A DNA stretch of 27,277 bases, taken from positions 1-27,277 of the forward strand of contig CAWAXG010000006.1 in the NCBI GenBank assembly GCA_963785755.1, given 5' to 3'. This document shows, piece after piece, positions 15,866-24,170 of the stretch. Below the pieces are notes generated by a model. It worked only from the letters and a program-made list of their open reading frames with translations, was not told the DNA's origin and did not search any database. The first letter of the stretch is position 1. Each line of letters starts with the position of its first letter. A program made the translations under genes and the position numbers. The DNA comes from JACCXG01 sp963785755 (GTDB taxonomy: Bacteria; Acidobacteriota; Vicinamibacteria; Vicinamibacterales; 2-12-FULL-66-21).

Positions 15866-17008
15866 GTGATCGGCACGGCTTCCGCTGCAACGACGACGGG
15901 GCTCCTGGCTGCACTGCTCAGGGGCGAAGCGATTCCGTGGAGCGCGTTCGAGATCGAGCCTGAGGCTTTCGTGCGGGTGTGCACCGAGCGGGACTTGACG
16001 GGTCTCGTGTTCGAGAGGCTGCGCCGGTCGGATGTTGCCCGCCACTGGCCAGCGCCAATCTGCGAAGCGCTCGAAAGGGAAGCCCGATGGCAGACGGCCA
16101 ACGAGCTGCTGCGCGAGAAGGAACTGGTTTCGGTCTTCGACGCACTCGCGGCCGAAGGGATCTTCCCCATCGTCCTGAAGGGCTCGGCTCTCGCCTACAG
16201 CCTCTACAACCATCCCGCCTCGAGACCTCGCGTTGACACCGATCTGCTGATCAGGCGGCACGACGTGGACACGGTTCGCCGCATCATGACCCGGCGCGGA
16301 TACACCGCGCCGCTCTATTGCGACGGCGACCTGCTGTTCTGTCAGTTCCCGTTGGACAGGACAGACGAGTTTGGTGCCGTCCACGCGTTCGATTTCCACT
16401 GGAAGATCAGCACACAGCCGGTCTTCGCGGACCTGCTGGTCTTCGACGAGGTCGCCGCGGGCGCCGTGGCGGTTCCTGCGCTTGGTGCTCATGCCCGGAC
16501 CGCCGGACCGCTTCACGCACTGCTCCTCGCGTGCATTCACCCGGTCATGCACCACCGGAATGTCGAGTCGCTCATCTGGATCCACGACATCCATCTGCTG
16601 GCGTCACGGCTATCGGCCCAGGAATTCGACCGCTTCGCCGAGTTGGCCGCCGTCAAGCGAGTGTCGGCGATCTGCGCGCATCAGCTCAACGCTTCACGCA
16701 AGTGGCTGGGAACACGAATTCCCGATTCCGTCATCACGACGTTGGCAGCGGTTCACGATCAGGAACCGTCGGCGGCCTACCTTCGACCGAACCGCCGGTG
16801 GAGCGACGAACTGATCTCGAGCATCGGGGGGCTGTCACGCTGGGGCGATCGCGTGCGGCTGCTGCGCGAAGTGGTCCTTCCGGATCCGACCTACATGTTG
16901 CAGGCGTACAACCTGGAGCCGTCACGGTTCAGCGTCGTTGTACTACCGGTCCTCTATCTTCACCGTTTCGCGGCCGGAGGCTGGCGGGTGCTGACGGGAC
17001 AGAAGTGA
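15866..17008 (+). CDS. Nucleotidyltransferase-family protein (NTP_transf_5-like) next to the lasso operon
   Basis: The protein is 380 residues from the GTG at 15866, with a GGTGAGG ribosome-binding site a few bases upstream. The nucleotidyltransferase core is visible as PIVLKGSALAYSLY followed by RVDTDLLI (Lys105-Gly-Ser and the Asp124/Asp126 metal-binding pair), then a helical C-terminal half (LHALLLACIHPVMHH, WIHDIHLL). Proteins of this type recur in lasso clusters that contain HPr-kinase-like genes. Their substrate is not established to my knowledge. It is divergent from B1 with a 165-bp gap that probably holds both promoters, though no strong hexamers are visible there. Confidence 0.82.
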   Translation: MIGTASAATTTGLLAALLRGEAIPWSAFEIEPEAFVRVCTERDLTGLVFERLRRSDVARHWPAPICEALEREARWQTANELLREKELVSVFDALAAEGIFPIVLKGSALAYSLYNHPASRPRVDTDLLIRRHDVDTVRRIMTRRGYTAPLYCDGDLLFCQFPLDRTDEFGAVHAFDFHWKISTQPVFADLLVFDEVAAGAVAVPALGAHARTAGPLHALLLACIHPVMHHRNVESLIWIHDIHLLASRLSAQEFDRFAELAAVKRVSAICAHQLNASRKWLGTRIPDSVITTLAAVHDQEPSAAYLRPNRRWSDELISSIGGLSRWGDRVRLLREVVLPDPTYMLQAYNLEPSRFSVVVLPVLYLHRFAAGGWRVLTGQK

Positions 17009-17113
17009 GCCCGGAGCCCAGTCCTGTCTGGCTCGTCTATTACGCGGTGGTAGGGTAATGTTTGGCACGTTGCCCGCAGCCTCGCGGGCCCGCGCCGCCT
17101 GGAAGGAGACCCC

Positions 17114-17407
17114 ATGCCTACCTACATCGTCCTCGGTCAATTCACGGACCAGGGCATCCGGAACGTCAAGGACACCCCGAAGCGGGCGCAAGCCCTCAAG
17201 GACATGGCGAAGAAGTTCGGTGCGACTGTCACTGCGGTCTACTGGACGTTGGGTCAGTACGACATCGCGACGATCGTGGACGCACCGGACGACGCGTCGG
17301 TCAACGCGCTGCTCCTGAGCGTCGGTACGCTCGGCAACGTCCGAACCCAGACGCTTCGCGCCTTTTCGGCCGACGAGATGGGCCAGATTCTCGGCAGGAT
17401 GGGGTAG
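17114..17407 (+). CDS. GYD-domain protein
   Basis: The protein is 97 residues, with an AAGGAG ribosome-binding site before the ATG. It has the typical GYD-family layout of a small ferredoxin-like fold: TYIVLGQFTDQGIRNVKDTPKRA at the start, then VYWTLGQYDIATIVDAPDD, in which the family's GxYD motif appears as GQYD, and a final FSADEMGQILGRM. GYD proteins are widespread, probably oligomeric and functionally uncharacterised. It lies 176 bp upstream of glutamine synthetase in the same direction; co-transcription is possible but not shown. Confidence 0.9.
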   Translation: MPTYIVLGQFTDQGIRNVKDTPKRAQALKDMAKKFGATVTAVYWTLGQYDIATIVDAPDDASVNALLLSVGTLGNVRTQTLRAFSADEMGQILGRMG

Positions 17408-17583
17408 ACAGGGCAACCGATGGCAGCTCATCCAATCAGGGGCCTGCCGACGTTGCCTCTGCCTTCTGAGAAGCGTTCCTGAGGGCGTTCCGACGCTCGA
17501 ACAAAACTGTCGTTCGCCAGCTCACGGTTGCGGCGGCGCCGCGCTTGTCGTAGCGTTGGCGCCGTTGCGAGAGAGGAGCTTCC

Positions 17584-19024
17584 ATGACTTCCGATGCCCA
17601 CCCGGCGACGCCCGATCAGTTCTTCAAGTTCGCGAAGACTCACCAGGCCGAGATGGTCGACCTGAAGTTCGTCGACATGCTCGGAAGCTGGCAGCACTGT
17701 TCGTTCCCAATCGAACATCTCGATGCGAGTACGTTCGAAGAAGGCCTCGGCTTCGACGGCTCGTCGATTCGAGGCTGGATGGGGATCCAGGAGTCGGACA
17801 TGATGGCCGTGCCGGTCGCCGAGACCACGCGCCTCGATCCGTTCTTCGCCAGGCCAACCATCAGCGTCATCGCCAACATTGTCGACCCGGTGACGCGCCA
17901 GGAGTTCACCCGCGATCCGCGACACGTCGCCCGGAAGGCCGAGGCGTACCTGCGTGAAAGCGGGATTGCGGACACGTGTCACGTGGGACCGGAACCGGAA
18001 TTCTTCATCTTCGACGAGGTCCGCTACGAGCAGAACCAGCACAGGGGCTATTACGAGATCGACTCGGTCGAGGGCGCCTGGAACACAGGCCGCATCGAGG
18101 AACCGAATCTCGGCTACAAGCCGAGCTTCAAGGGGGGCTACTTCCCCGTGAGCCCCACCGACACGTTCCACGATCTGCGCGGCGAGATGGTCTACGAGAT
18201 GCGCAAGATCGGCATCGTCGTCGAGGCGCACCATCACGAGGTCGCGACGGCCGGCCAGAGCGAGATCGACATGAAGTTCCAGCCGCTCCTCATGATGGCC
18301 GATCAGTTCATGTGGTACAAGTACCATCTGCAAGAACGTGGCGAAGCGTCACGGCAAGAGCGTGACGTTCATGCCGAAGCCAATCTTCGAAGACAACGGC
18401 AGCGGGATGCACACGCACACGTCGTTGTGGAAGGGTGGCAACCCGCTCTTCGCGGGCGAGGGCTACGCCGGACTGAGCGAGCTCGGCCTCCATGCGGCGG
18501 GCGGCCTCTTGAAGCACGCGCCCGCCATTCTCGCGTTCGCGGCGCCGACGACCAACTCTTATCGCCGTCTCGTGCCGGGGTTCGAGGCGCCGGTAAACCT
18601 CGCGCTGTCGGCGCGCAACCGCTCCGCGGCCATCAGAATCCCGATGTACTCGAAGAGTCCCAAGTCCAGGCGGCTCGAGTTTCGCTGCCCCGATCCGAGC
18701 TGCAACGGGTACCTGGCCTGGTCGGCCATCCTGATGGCCATGATCGACGGCATCCAGAACCGTATCGATCCCGGTGCGCCGCTCGACCGCGACATCTACG
18801 AGATGACGCGCGTTGAAATGCAGCACCTGGGAATTCGCACGACGCCCGGTTCGCTCGAGGAAGCGATCAACGCTCTCGAACGGGATCACGACTTCTTGAC
18901 CCGCGGCGATGTGTTCACCGAAGACCTGATTTCGACCTGGGTCGAGTGGAAGCGCACGAAGGAGCTCGATCCGATCCGGCTGAGGCCGCACCCGCACGAG
19001 TTCTACCTTTATTACGACAACTGA
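17584..19024 (+). CDS. glnA: Glutamine synthetase, type I (one apparent frameshift)
   Basis: The ATG at 17584 has a GAGGAG ribosome-binding site. The enzyme makes glutamine from glutamate, ammonia and ATP. Family signatures in order are FVDMLGSWQH, GFDGSSIRGW, VGPEPEFFIFD, EAHHHEVATAGQSEID, NGSGMHTH, PGFEAPVNLALSARNRSA and RRLEFRCPDPSCNGYLAWSA. The frame breaks at about 18331, where TACCATCTG-C-AAGAACGTG carries one extra base. Dropping it restores YHLKNVAKRHGKSVTFMPKP and a 479-residue protein of normal length. Both halves are otherwise fully conserved, so an assembly error in a functional gene is the simplest reading. The NLYDLP-type adenylylation motif of enterobacterial enzymes is not visible. 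Confidence 0.92.
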
Positions 19025-19083
19025 CTCGACGAGCTGTGCCCTTTGGGACGGCGCCTGAACACGTCTACATGGAAGGTCACCCA

Positions 19084-19764
19084 ATGGTCCCTCACCGGTC
19101 CCGCCCGAACCGCACCCTTCCTGTCCTGGGCCTCGCGCTCGCCCTCGCGGCGACGCTGTCGTCGTGTAGCCGCGGCGCCGACACCCCCGCGGCCGGCAGC
19201 GCGGCGGTTGCCGGCACAGCCGGTCAGGCCCCCGCACCGCCGCCTCCGCCGCCGCCGCCACCGCCGCGCGAGCTCACCTGGAGTGGGAAGGTCGACATGA
19301 AGCTCTGGTCGGCGGTCCGTGTGAAGGCTTACAAGGTCGCGCTGCAGCGGGAAGCGCCGCGCACGCTGGCCATCCTGCGCATCCCGCGGCTCCAGCTCGA
19401 GGTGCCGGTCTACGACGGCACCACGGACGCGGTGCTCGACCTCGCGGCCGGTCGGATCGAGGAGACGGCCCTGCCCGGGACGACGGGCAACGTCGGCATC
19501 GCGGCCCACCGGGACGGCTTCTTCAGGTTGCTGAAGGACATCAAAGAAGGCGACGCGCTGGTACTGGACACACCCGTCGCGACCGAGCAATACCGTGTCG
19601 AGTGGATCAGGATCACCACCCCCGATGACGTCAGCGTGATCGACCCGACCCCCGCTCCCGCGGTGACGCTCGTCGGTTGCTACCCGTTCTATCACCGGGG
19701 CGCGGCCCCGCAGCGGTTCATCGTGCGCGCGGTGCCCGTGACGGGATCGCCCGCGGGCAGCTGA
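19084..19764 (+). CDS. Lipoprotein sortase-like transpeptidase
   Basis: The protein is 226 residues from the ATG at 19084, where a GGAAGG sequence is suitably spaced; an ATG 15 bp upstream is an alternative. The signal peptide ends in a lipobox (ATLSSC, Cys28), followed by a Pro-rich linker with a run of ten or more prolines, then a sortase barrel (~90-220): LRIPRLQLEVPVYDG, IAAHRDGFF with His142, LVGCYPF with Cys199 and QRFIVRA with Arg211. The His-Cys-Arg triad is therefore complete. Sortases cleave a sorting signal and attach proteins through a transpeptidation. Lipid anchoring, rather than the usual membrane helix, is notable. No LPxTG-like substrate is encoded nearby. The gap after glnA is 59 bp. 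Confidence 0.87.
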   Translation: MVPHRSRPNRTLPVLGLALALAATLSSCSRGADTPAAGSAAVAGTAGQAPAPPPPPPPPPPRELTWSGKVDMKLWSAVRVKAYKVALQREAPRTLAILRIPRLQLEVPVYDGTTDAVLDLAAGRIEETALPGTTGNVGIAAHRDGFFRLLKDIKEGDALVLDTPVATEQYRVEWIRITTPDDVSVIDPTPAPAVTLVGCYPFYHRGAAPQRFIVRAVPVTGSPAGS

Positions 19765-19911
19765 CCTTCGCGCGGGAATTCAACCTTGCAGGGAACGGCG
19801 AGCTCGAGCGCTCCATCGCAGTTGACTGACGGCGTGGTCAAAACACTTCCTTGATACGGGGCGCGTGAGTCATCCTGCCGCCAACTGCTTCGAGAAAATC
19901 ACATCACGACC

Positions 19912-19955
19912 GGACGTGCTTTTCGTGCTACGTGCTGCACGTCCGCCCGTAGCAC
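19912..19955. other. Interleaved inverted repeats with pseudoknot topology
   Basis: GGACGTGC (19912-19919) pairs with GCACGTCC (19937-19944), and GTGCTACG (19925-19932) pairs with CGTAGCAC (19948-19955). Each is a perfect 8-bp pair, and the four arms alternate, which is the order of an H-type pseudoknot. The block ends 19 bp before the lipoprotein start at 19975, so it would lie in that mRNA's leader. No known riboswitch is recognised. Confidence 0.4.
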
Positions 19956-19974
19956 CTGGCACGATGAGCACGTC

Positions 19975-21267
19975 ATGATCGCCGCCGCTGCCATGCGTAC
20001 TCCGCCAGCTCGTTCAGCCGCTGTCGCCGCCCTCATCACGATCACCGTCGTGACCTTCGCAGGCTGCCAGGGGAACGAACAGTCTGACAGGCCGATGCCC
20101 ACGAGCCGATTCGATGCCGACCTTGCCTTTCTGCGCGACCACACGACTGTGATCGTCCTCAGCGACCCGGGCGACCCGGGTGGCGCGCAGGTCGTCGTCG
20201 CGCCGCAATACCAGGGGCGTGTGCTGACGAGCACGACAGGCGGCGACGATGCACCGAGCTTCGGGTGGATCGGCCGGGCGGCGATTTCGTCGCGGTCGCG
20301 CCAGCCGCACATGAACGTGTTCGGCGGCGAGGACCGGTTCTGGCTCGGACCGGAAGGCGGGCAGTTCTCGCTGTATTTCGCGAAAGGCGATCCATTCGAT
20401 CTCGATCACTGGCAGGTGCCGCCGGACTTCGACTGGGGCGGATGGGAGGTGGCGAGCCGCTCATCCACCAGCGCCAGGTTCCAGAAACGGATGTCGCTGC
20501 AGAACTATTCCGGCACGCGGTTCGAGATGGAGGTGGACCGCACCGTGCGGCTGCTGAGCGGCGGCGAGATCGCGATGTTTCTCGGCGACAAGCCAGGAGA
20601 TGCCGTGCGGACCGTCGCCTTCGAGTCCGCGAATACCGTGAGCAACATCGGAGCCGAGGCGTGGCAGCCGGAGTCAGGGCTGGTATCCGTGTGGATCCTG
20701 GGCATGTTCAACCCGTCCCCGTCCACGACGATCGCCATTCCCTTCGCCGAAGGATCAGAAGCCGCGCTCGGCCCGATCGTCAACGATACGTACTTCGGAA
20801 AGGTCCCCGGCGATCGACTCGTCGTCAAACCACCGCTGATCTTCTTCCGCGGCGATGGCCAGTACCGCAGCAAGATCGGGCTGCCGCCCGCACGCGCCCT
20901 GCCGATCGCCGGCAGCTACGACCGCGATGCGCGCGTGCTCACGTTGATCCAGTACCACCGTCCGCCCGACGCCACCCGGTATGTGAATTCGATGTGGGCG
21001 ATCCAGAAAGAGCCGTACGCAGGCGACGTCATCAACAGCTACAACGATGGACCGCCGGCGCCGGGCAAGCCGCCGCTCGGTCCGTTCTACGAGCTCGAGA
21101 CGTCCTCTCCGGCGCTGAGCCTTGCGCCCCGACACAACTACACACACGTGCACCGCACCTATCACTTCACGGGGGCGGAGCCAGATCTCGATCGGATCGC
21201 GCGGGCCACGCTGAAGGTGGGGATTGCAGAGATCACGAGCGCATTCAATCTCGCGCGTCTGCCCTGA
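19975..21267 (+). CDS. Large lipoprotein of unknown function (DUF6786-like)
   Basis: The protein is 430 residues. The signal peptide ends in a lipobox (VTFAGC, Cys31), so the protein is likely lipid-anchored in the envelope. The mature part is beta-rich and continuous (VVVAPQYQGRVLTSTTGGDD, FGGEDRFWLGPEGGQFSLYF, FNPSPSTTIAIPF, NYTHVHRTYHF) and resembles, from memory, DUF6786 proteins, whose function is unknown. The shape suggests a carbohydrate-related beta-sandwich (aldose-epimerase-like), but this is inference. The ATG at 19993 is an alternative start; neither has a clear ribosome-binding site. Confidence 0.75.
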   Translation: MIAAAAMRTPPARSAAVAALITITVVTFAGCQGNEQSDRPMPTSRFDADLAFLRDHTTVIVLSDPGDPGGAQVVVAPQYQGRVLTSTTGGDDAPSFGWIGRAAISSRSRQPHMNVFGGEDRFWLGPEGGQFSLYFAKGDPFDLDHWQVPPDFDWGGWEVASRSSTSARFQKRMSLQNYSGTRFEMEVDRTVRLLSGGEIAMFLGDKPGDAVRTVAFESANTVSNIGAEAWQPESGLVSVWILGMFNPSPSTTIAIPFAEGSEAALGPIVNDTYFGKVPGDRLVVKPPLIFFRGDGQYRSKIGLPPARALPIAGSYDRDARVLTLIQYHRPPDATRYVNSMWAIQKEPYAGDVINSYNDGPPAPGKPPLGPFYELETSSPALSLAPRHNYTHVHRTYHFTGAEPDLDRIARATLKVGIAEITSAFNLARLP

Positions 21268-21274
21268 TCCCTCT

Positions 21275-23899
21275 TTACTTCGGCAAATCAATGAGCACGA
21301 TGTCTGAATTGTCCCGCAGCCGATCGAAGACGATCTGTCTGCCATCAGGCGTGACGTCGAAGCTTGCCGTGGCTCCCTTTACATCCAGCCGCGTCAGTTG
21401 ACGCATCCGTTTCGTCGCCAAATCGAGCAACCAGAAATCCTGAGCGGGGTTGAGTCCCTGCATGTAGATCAGCGCCGTGCCGTCCGGTAAGAACCGGGCC
21501 CGGCTTCCCCCTCCCTGACGACGCACCTGGATCGGCGGAAGGGTGGTCGGCGTGCCATCTGGACGAATGGCAAGAAGCGGCGCGAGCGAACCGACGTTGG
21601 CGCCCGAATAGACGATCAAGTTCCCATCTGGCGACCATACCGGGTCGAGAGCGGGGCCGGCGACAAGTCTTACCGGCGCGCCACCGTCGACAGGGACTTT
21701 GAACAAACCGGTTTCGTTGGCGCTCCGGCCGCCCGTGACTATCCACTTGCCATCCGGCGACCAGTCGACGGCGCCTTCTGTTTCGATCAGATCTGAAAGG
21801 GGCTGCACCTCGGCACCATCAGCTGAGAGAAGGTGCAGACGCGATTTGCCGTCCCGGCGCACGGCGATGACCACTCGCTCGTGGTGCGGAGAGACGGCGG
21901 CGGACTCGAGCAGCGCGCTCCCCGTGCTGCGCCAGACTTCCACCGCTTCGCCGTCGCGGTGGCGCCGCAGCCCGGTGCCGCCGCTACCCGAGGAAAGGTA
22001 GTAGAGGAACGCTCGCGCAAAGCGTGGTGAGGTGGCGTTCTGGGTTGGGAGTGATAAGGGCTGGGCGTCCCGCTCGGCGACCGGCTGATCGAGGATCGGC
22101 ACGCTCCAAAGGTTGGCAGCTGGGTTGGCGACGGTGGCGACCAGGCGCGTGCCGTCGGCACTCGAGGAGACCGACGTGTACTTTTCGACGCCGAGGCTCA
22201 CGCGGCGCGTGACCCGGCGCTCCAGATCCAGAGCCCACAGCCACGGCCCTGCCCGGTCAGGATCCCGGGCGATGTAAACGATGGTGCGCGGGTCGATCGG
22301 CGTCGGGTAAGCAACCTCGTTGTCGTGATGCGTGAGACGCTCGGGCGTGGCCCCGTCCGGGGCCATGCGCCACAGGTCCATCTGCCGCGTCGCGGGATTG
22401 CCACGGACGAAGTAGATCCAGCGACCATCCAGAGACCAGGTCGGAAAGTGAATGTGAACGTCGGCGTTCGGGCCGATTAGAATCTGGCGCGCGTTTGCGC
22501 CATCGCGGTCCGCGACAAACAGCGGATCGCCCGCGTCGCGCGTGTGGTAGGCCAGACGCGCACCGTCTGGAGACCACGCGACGTTGACAACACGGTCTCC
22601 TAAAAAGGCGCGGGGCGCACCTCCCATCAATGGCAGGACCCGCAGTCTCCGTCCGGGACCGCCACCAAGCCAGACCTGCGAGCCATCGCCGGAGAATCCG
22701 GTGGACCTCACCGGGGCCGGCAGCTCGTGATCATTTCCCAGGGTCAGATTTCGAAAAATCCCGCTCCCAACCTGACCGAGCCAGACATCGAATGGCCCAT
22801 CTCGATCCGAAACAAACGCCACGAATCGGCCATCCGGCGAGATCGCCGCGTCGATTTCCGTCCCATCGAAATCTGTTAAGCGGGTGAAACGGGCATTGGC
22901 CAGCGGGTTGTCAGAGGAAGGCGAGGTCCGCACGAGTCCGAGTGTGATGGCCGCCGAAATGGCACTGACGAGGAGCAGGATCGCAGCCATCCAGAGCCAG
23001 GGCGGCCACCGCCGCGAGGTGGGAGCGGCGACCAGTGCGGCCGGGGCCAGCGCCCCGGACTTCTGCCGTGCAAGCCGACGCAGATCCACCACCATCTCCC
23101 GCATCGACTGATACCGGTCGGCGGGATCCTTCTCGAGCGCCTTGTCAACCGCGAGTCGCACGCCGGCAGGCAGGTCTTCAGGAAGCTGCGTCGGCGGTTC
23201 GTCATTGATCTTTCGCAGCACCTCGAGATCGGTCTTGCCGTCAAACGGGCGTCGACCCGCGAGCAGTTCGTAGACGACGACGCCAAACGAAAAGATGTCA
23301 CTGCGTGCGTCGAGGAGGTTCCCCGATGCTTGTTCTGGCGACATGTAGGCGATGGTGCCAACGACGAGGCCGGGTCGCGTGCGGTCCTTGATGACCGCAC
23401 GCGTCACGTCATCGGGCGCGCACTCCTCCAGCTTCGCCAGCCCGAAGTCTGCCAGCTTCGCGTAGCCGCTCCGGGTCACCAGGATGTTGTCCGGTTTGAT
23501 ATCGCGATGAAGGATCCCGGAAGCATGGGCCGCGGCCAGTCCGTCGGCGACGCCCACCAGCAATTCGACAATCTGCCGCCAGGTCCGCTTCTCCCGCAGC
23601 GCCCAGTCCTTGAGCGTCCCGCCGTCGATGAATTCCGTGACCAGGTACTGACGGTCCTCGAATTCGCCCGCCTCGTGCACGGTCAGGATGTGCGGATGAT
23701 TGAGCGCGGAAGCGGTCTGGGCCTCCTGCTGGAAACGGCGACGGGCCGAAGGATCGGCCAGATCGAGGGAGAGAAACTTGATCGCGACCGGGCGATTCAG
23801 CCGGGTATCCAGAGCCCGGAACACCTCGCCCATACCGCCCGCACCGATGGGCGCTTCAATCTCGTAAGGACCCAGGCGGGAGCCGGGAGTCAGCAGCAT
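21275..23899 (-). CDS. Ser/Thr protein kinase with TolB/PD40 beta-propeller sensor
   Basis: The protein is 874 residues from the ATG at 23899 (MLLTPGSRLGPYEI); the 105 codons upstream in frame are not kinase-like. The kinase domain is complete: GAGGMGEV (19-26), VAIK with Lys41, HRDIKPDN with Asp133, DFG with Asp151, MSPEQ (186-190) and DARSDIFSFGVVVYELLAGRRPF. A membrane helix lies at about 301-323, followed by a propeller of repeated SPDGR motifs (AISPDGRFVAFVSDRDG, VAWSPDGARLAYHT, DVTPDGRQIVFDRL). The expected site of action is the inner membrane, with the propeller outside. This is the only intact one of the three kinases here. It is divergent from the GT87 gene and ends 7 bp from the convergent lipoprotein gene. 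Confidence 0.93.
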   Translation of the reverse strand: MLLTPGSRLGPYEIEAPIGAGGMGEVFRALDTRLNRPVAIKFLSLDLADPSARRRFQQEAQTASALNHPHILTVHEAGEFEDRQYLVTEFIDGGTLKDWALREKRTWRQIVELLVGVADGLAAAHASGILHRDIKPDNILVTRSGYAKLADFGLAKLEECAPDDVTRAVIKDRTRPGLVVGTIAYMSPEQASGNLLDARSDIFSFGVVVYELLAGRRPFDGKTDLEVLRKINDEPPTQLPEDLPAGVRLAVDKALEKDPADRYQSMREMVVDLRRLARQKSGALAPAALVAAPTSRRWPPWLWMAAILLLVSAISAAITLGLVRTSPSSDNPLANARFTRLTDFDGTEIDAAISPDGRFVAFVSDRDGPFDVWLGQVGSGIFRNLTLGNDHELPAPVRSTGFSGDGSQVWLGGGPGRRLRVLPLMGGAPRAFLGDRVVNVAWSPDGARLAYHTRDAGDPLFVADRDGANARQILIGPNADVHIHFPTWSLDGRWIYFVRGNPATRQMDLWRMAPDGATPERLTHHDNEVAYPTPIDPRTIVYIARDPDRAGPWLWALDLERRVTRRVSLGVEKYTSVSSSADGTRLVATVANPAANLWSVPILDQPVAERDAQPLSLPTQNATSPRFARAFLYYLSSGSGGTGLRRHRDGEAVEVWRSTGSALLESAAVSPHHERVVIAVRRDGKSRLHLLSADGAEVQPLSDLIETEGAVDWSPDGKWIVTGGRSANETGLFKVPVDGGAPVRLVAGPALDPVWSPDGNLIVYSGANVGSLAPLLAIRPDGTPTTLPPIQVRRQGGGSRARFLPDGTALIYMQGLNPAQDFWLLDLATKRMRQLTRLDVKGATASFDVTPDGRQIVFDRLRDNSDIVLIDLPK

Positions 23900-24170
23900 G
23901 GCGTAGGGCGTCGGCTCACCGACGGGATGCGCTCCGGATGTCGCTTCGGGAGACGATTGTAAAGTATGCCAACGACAACTTCCTAGGCATCGAAACGGAA
24001 ACTGGCATGACCGACCAGTCTCGTTTCTGAATCCTGAGCAAATCGGTCGAAGGAAATTTCTGCGAGACTCGGCTCGGGCGTCGTCGCGATCAAAGTTCCA
24101 CTCGAGCTTGCGTCCGGGACCGCTCACTTTCGCAATAGAGGACTCGAGCAGACCGCTGTAATCTGCCTTC

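Noticed and set aside
15804..15869. 21-codon GTG frame whose stop overlaps the nucleotidyltransferase start (GTGA)
   Set aside because: It was considered as a second precursor or a leader peptide, but it has no ribosome-binding site and no lasso leader motif.
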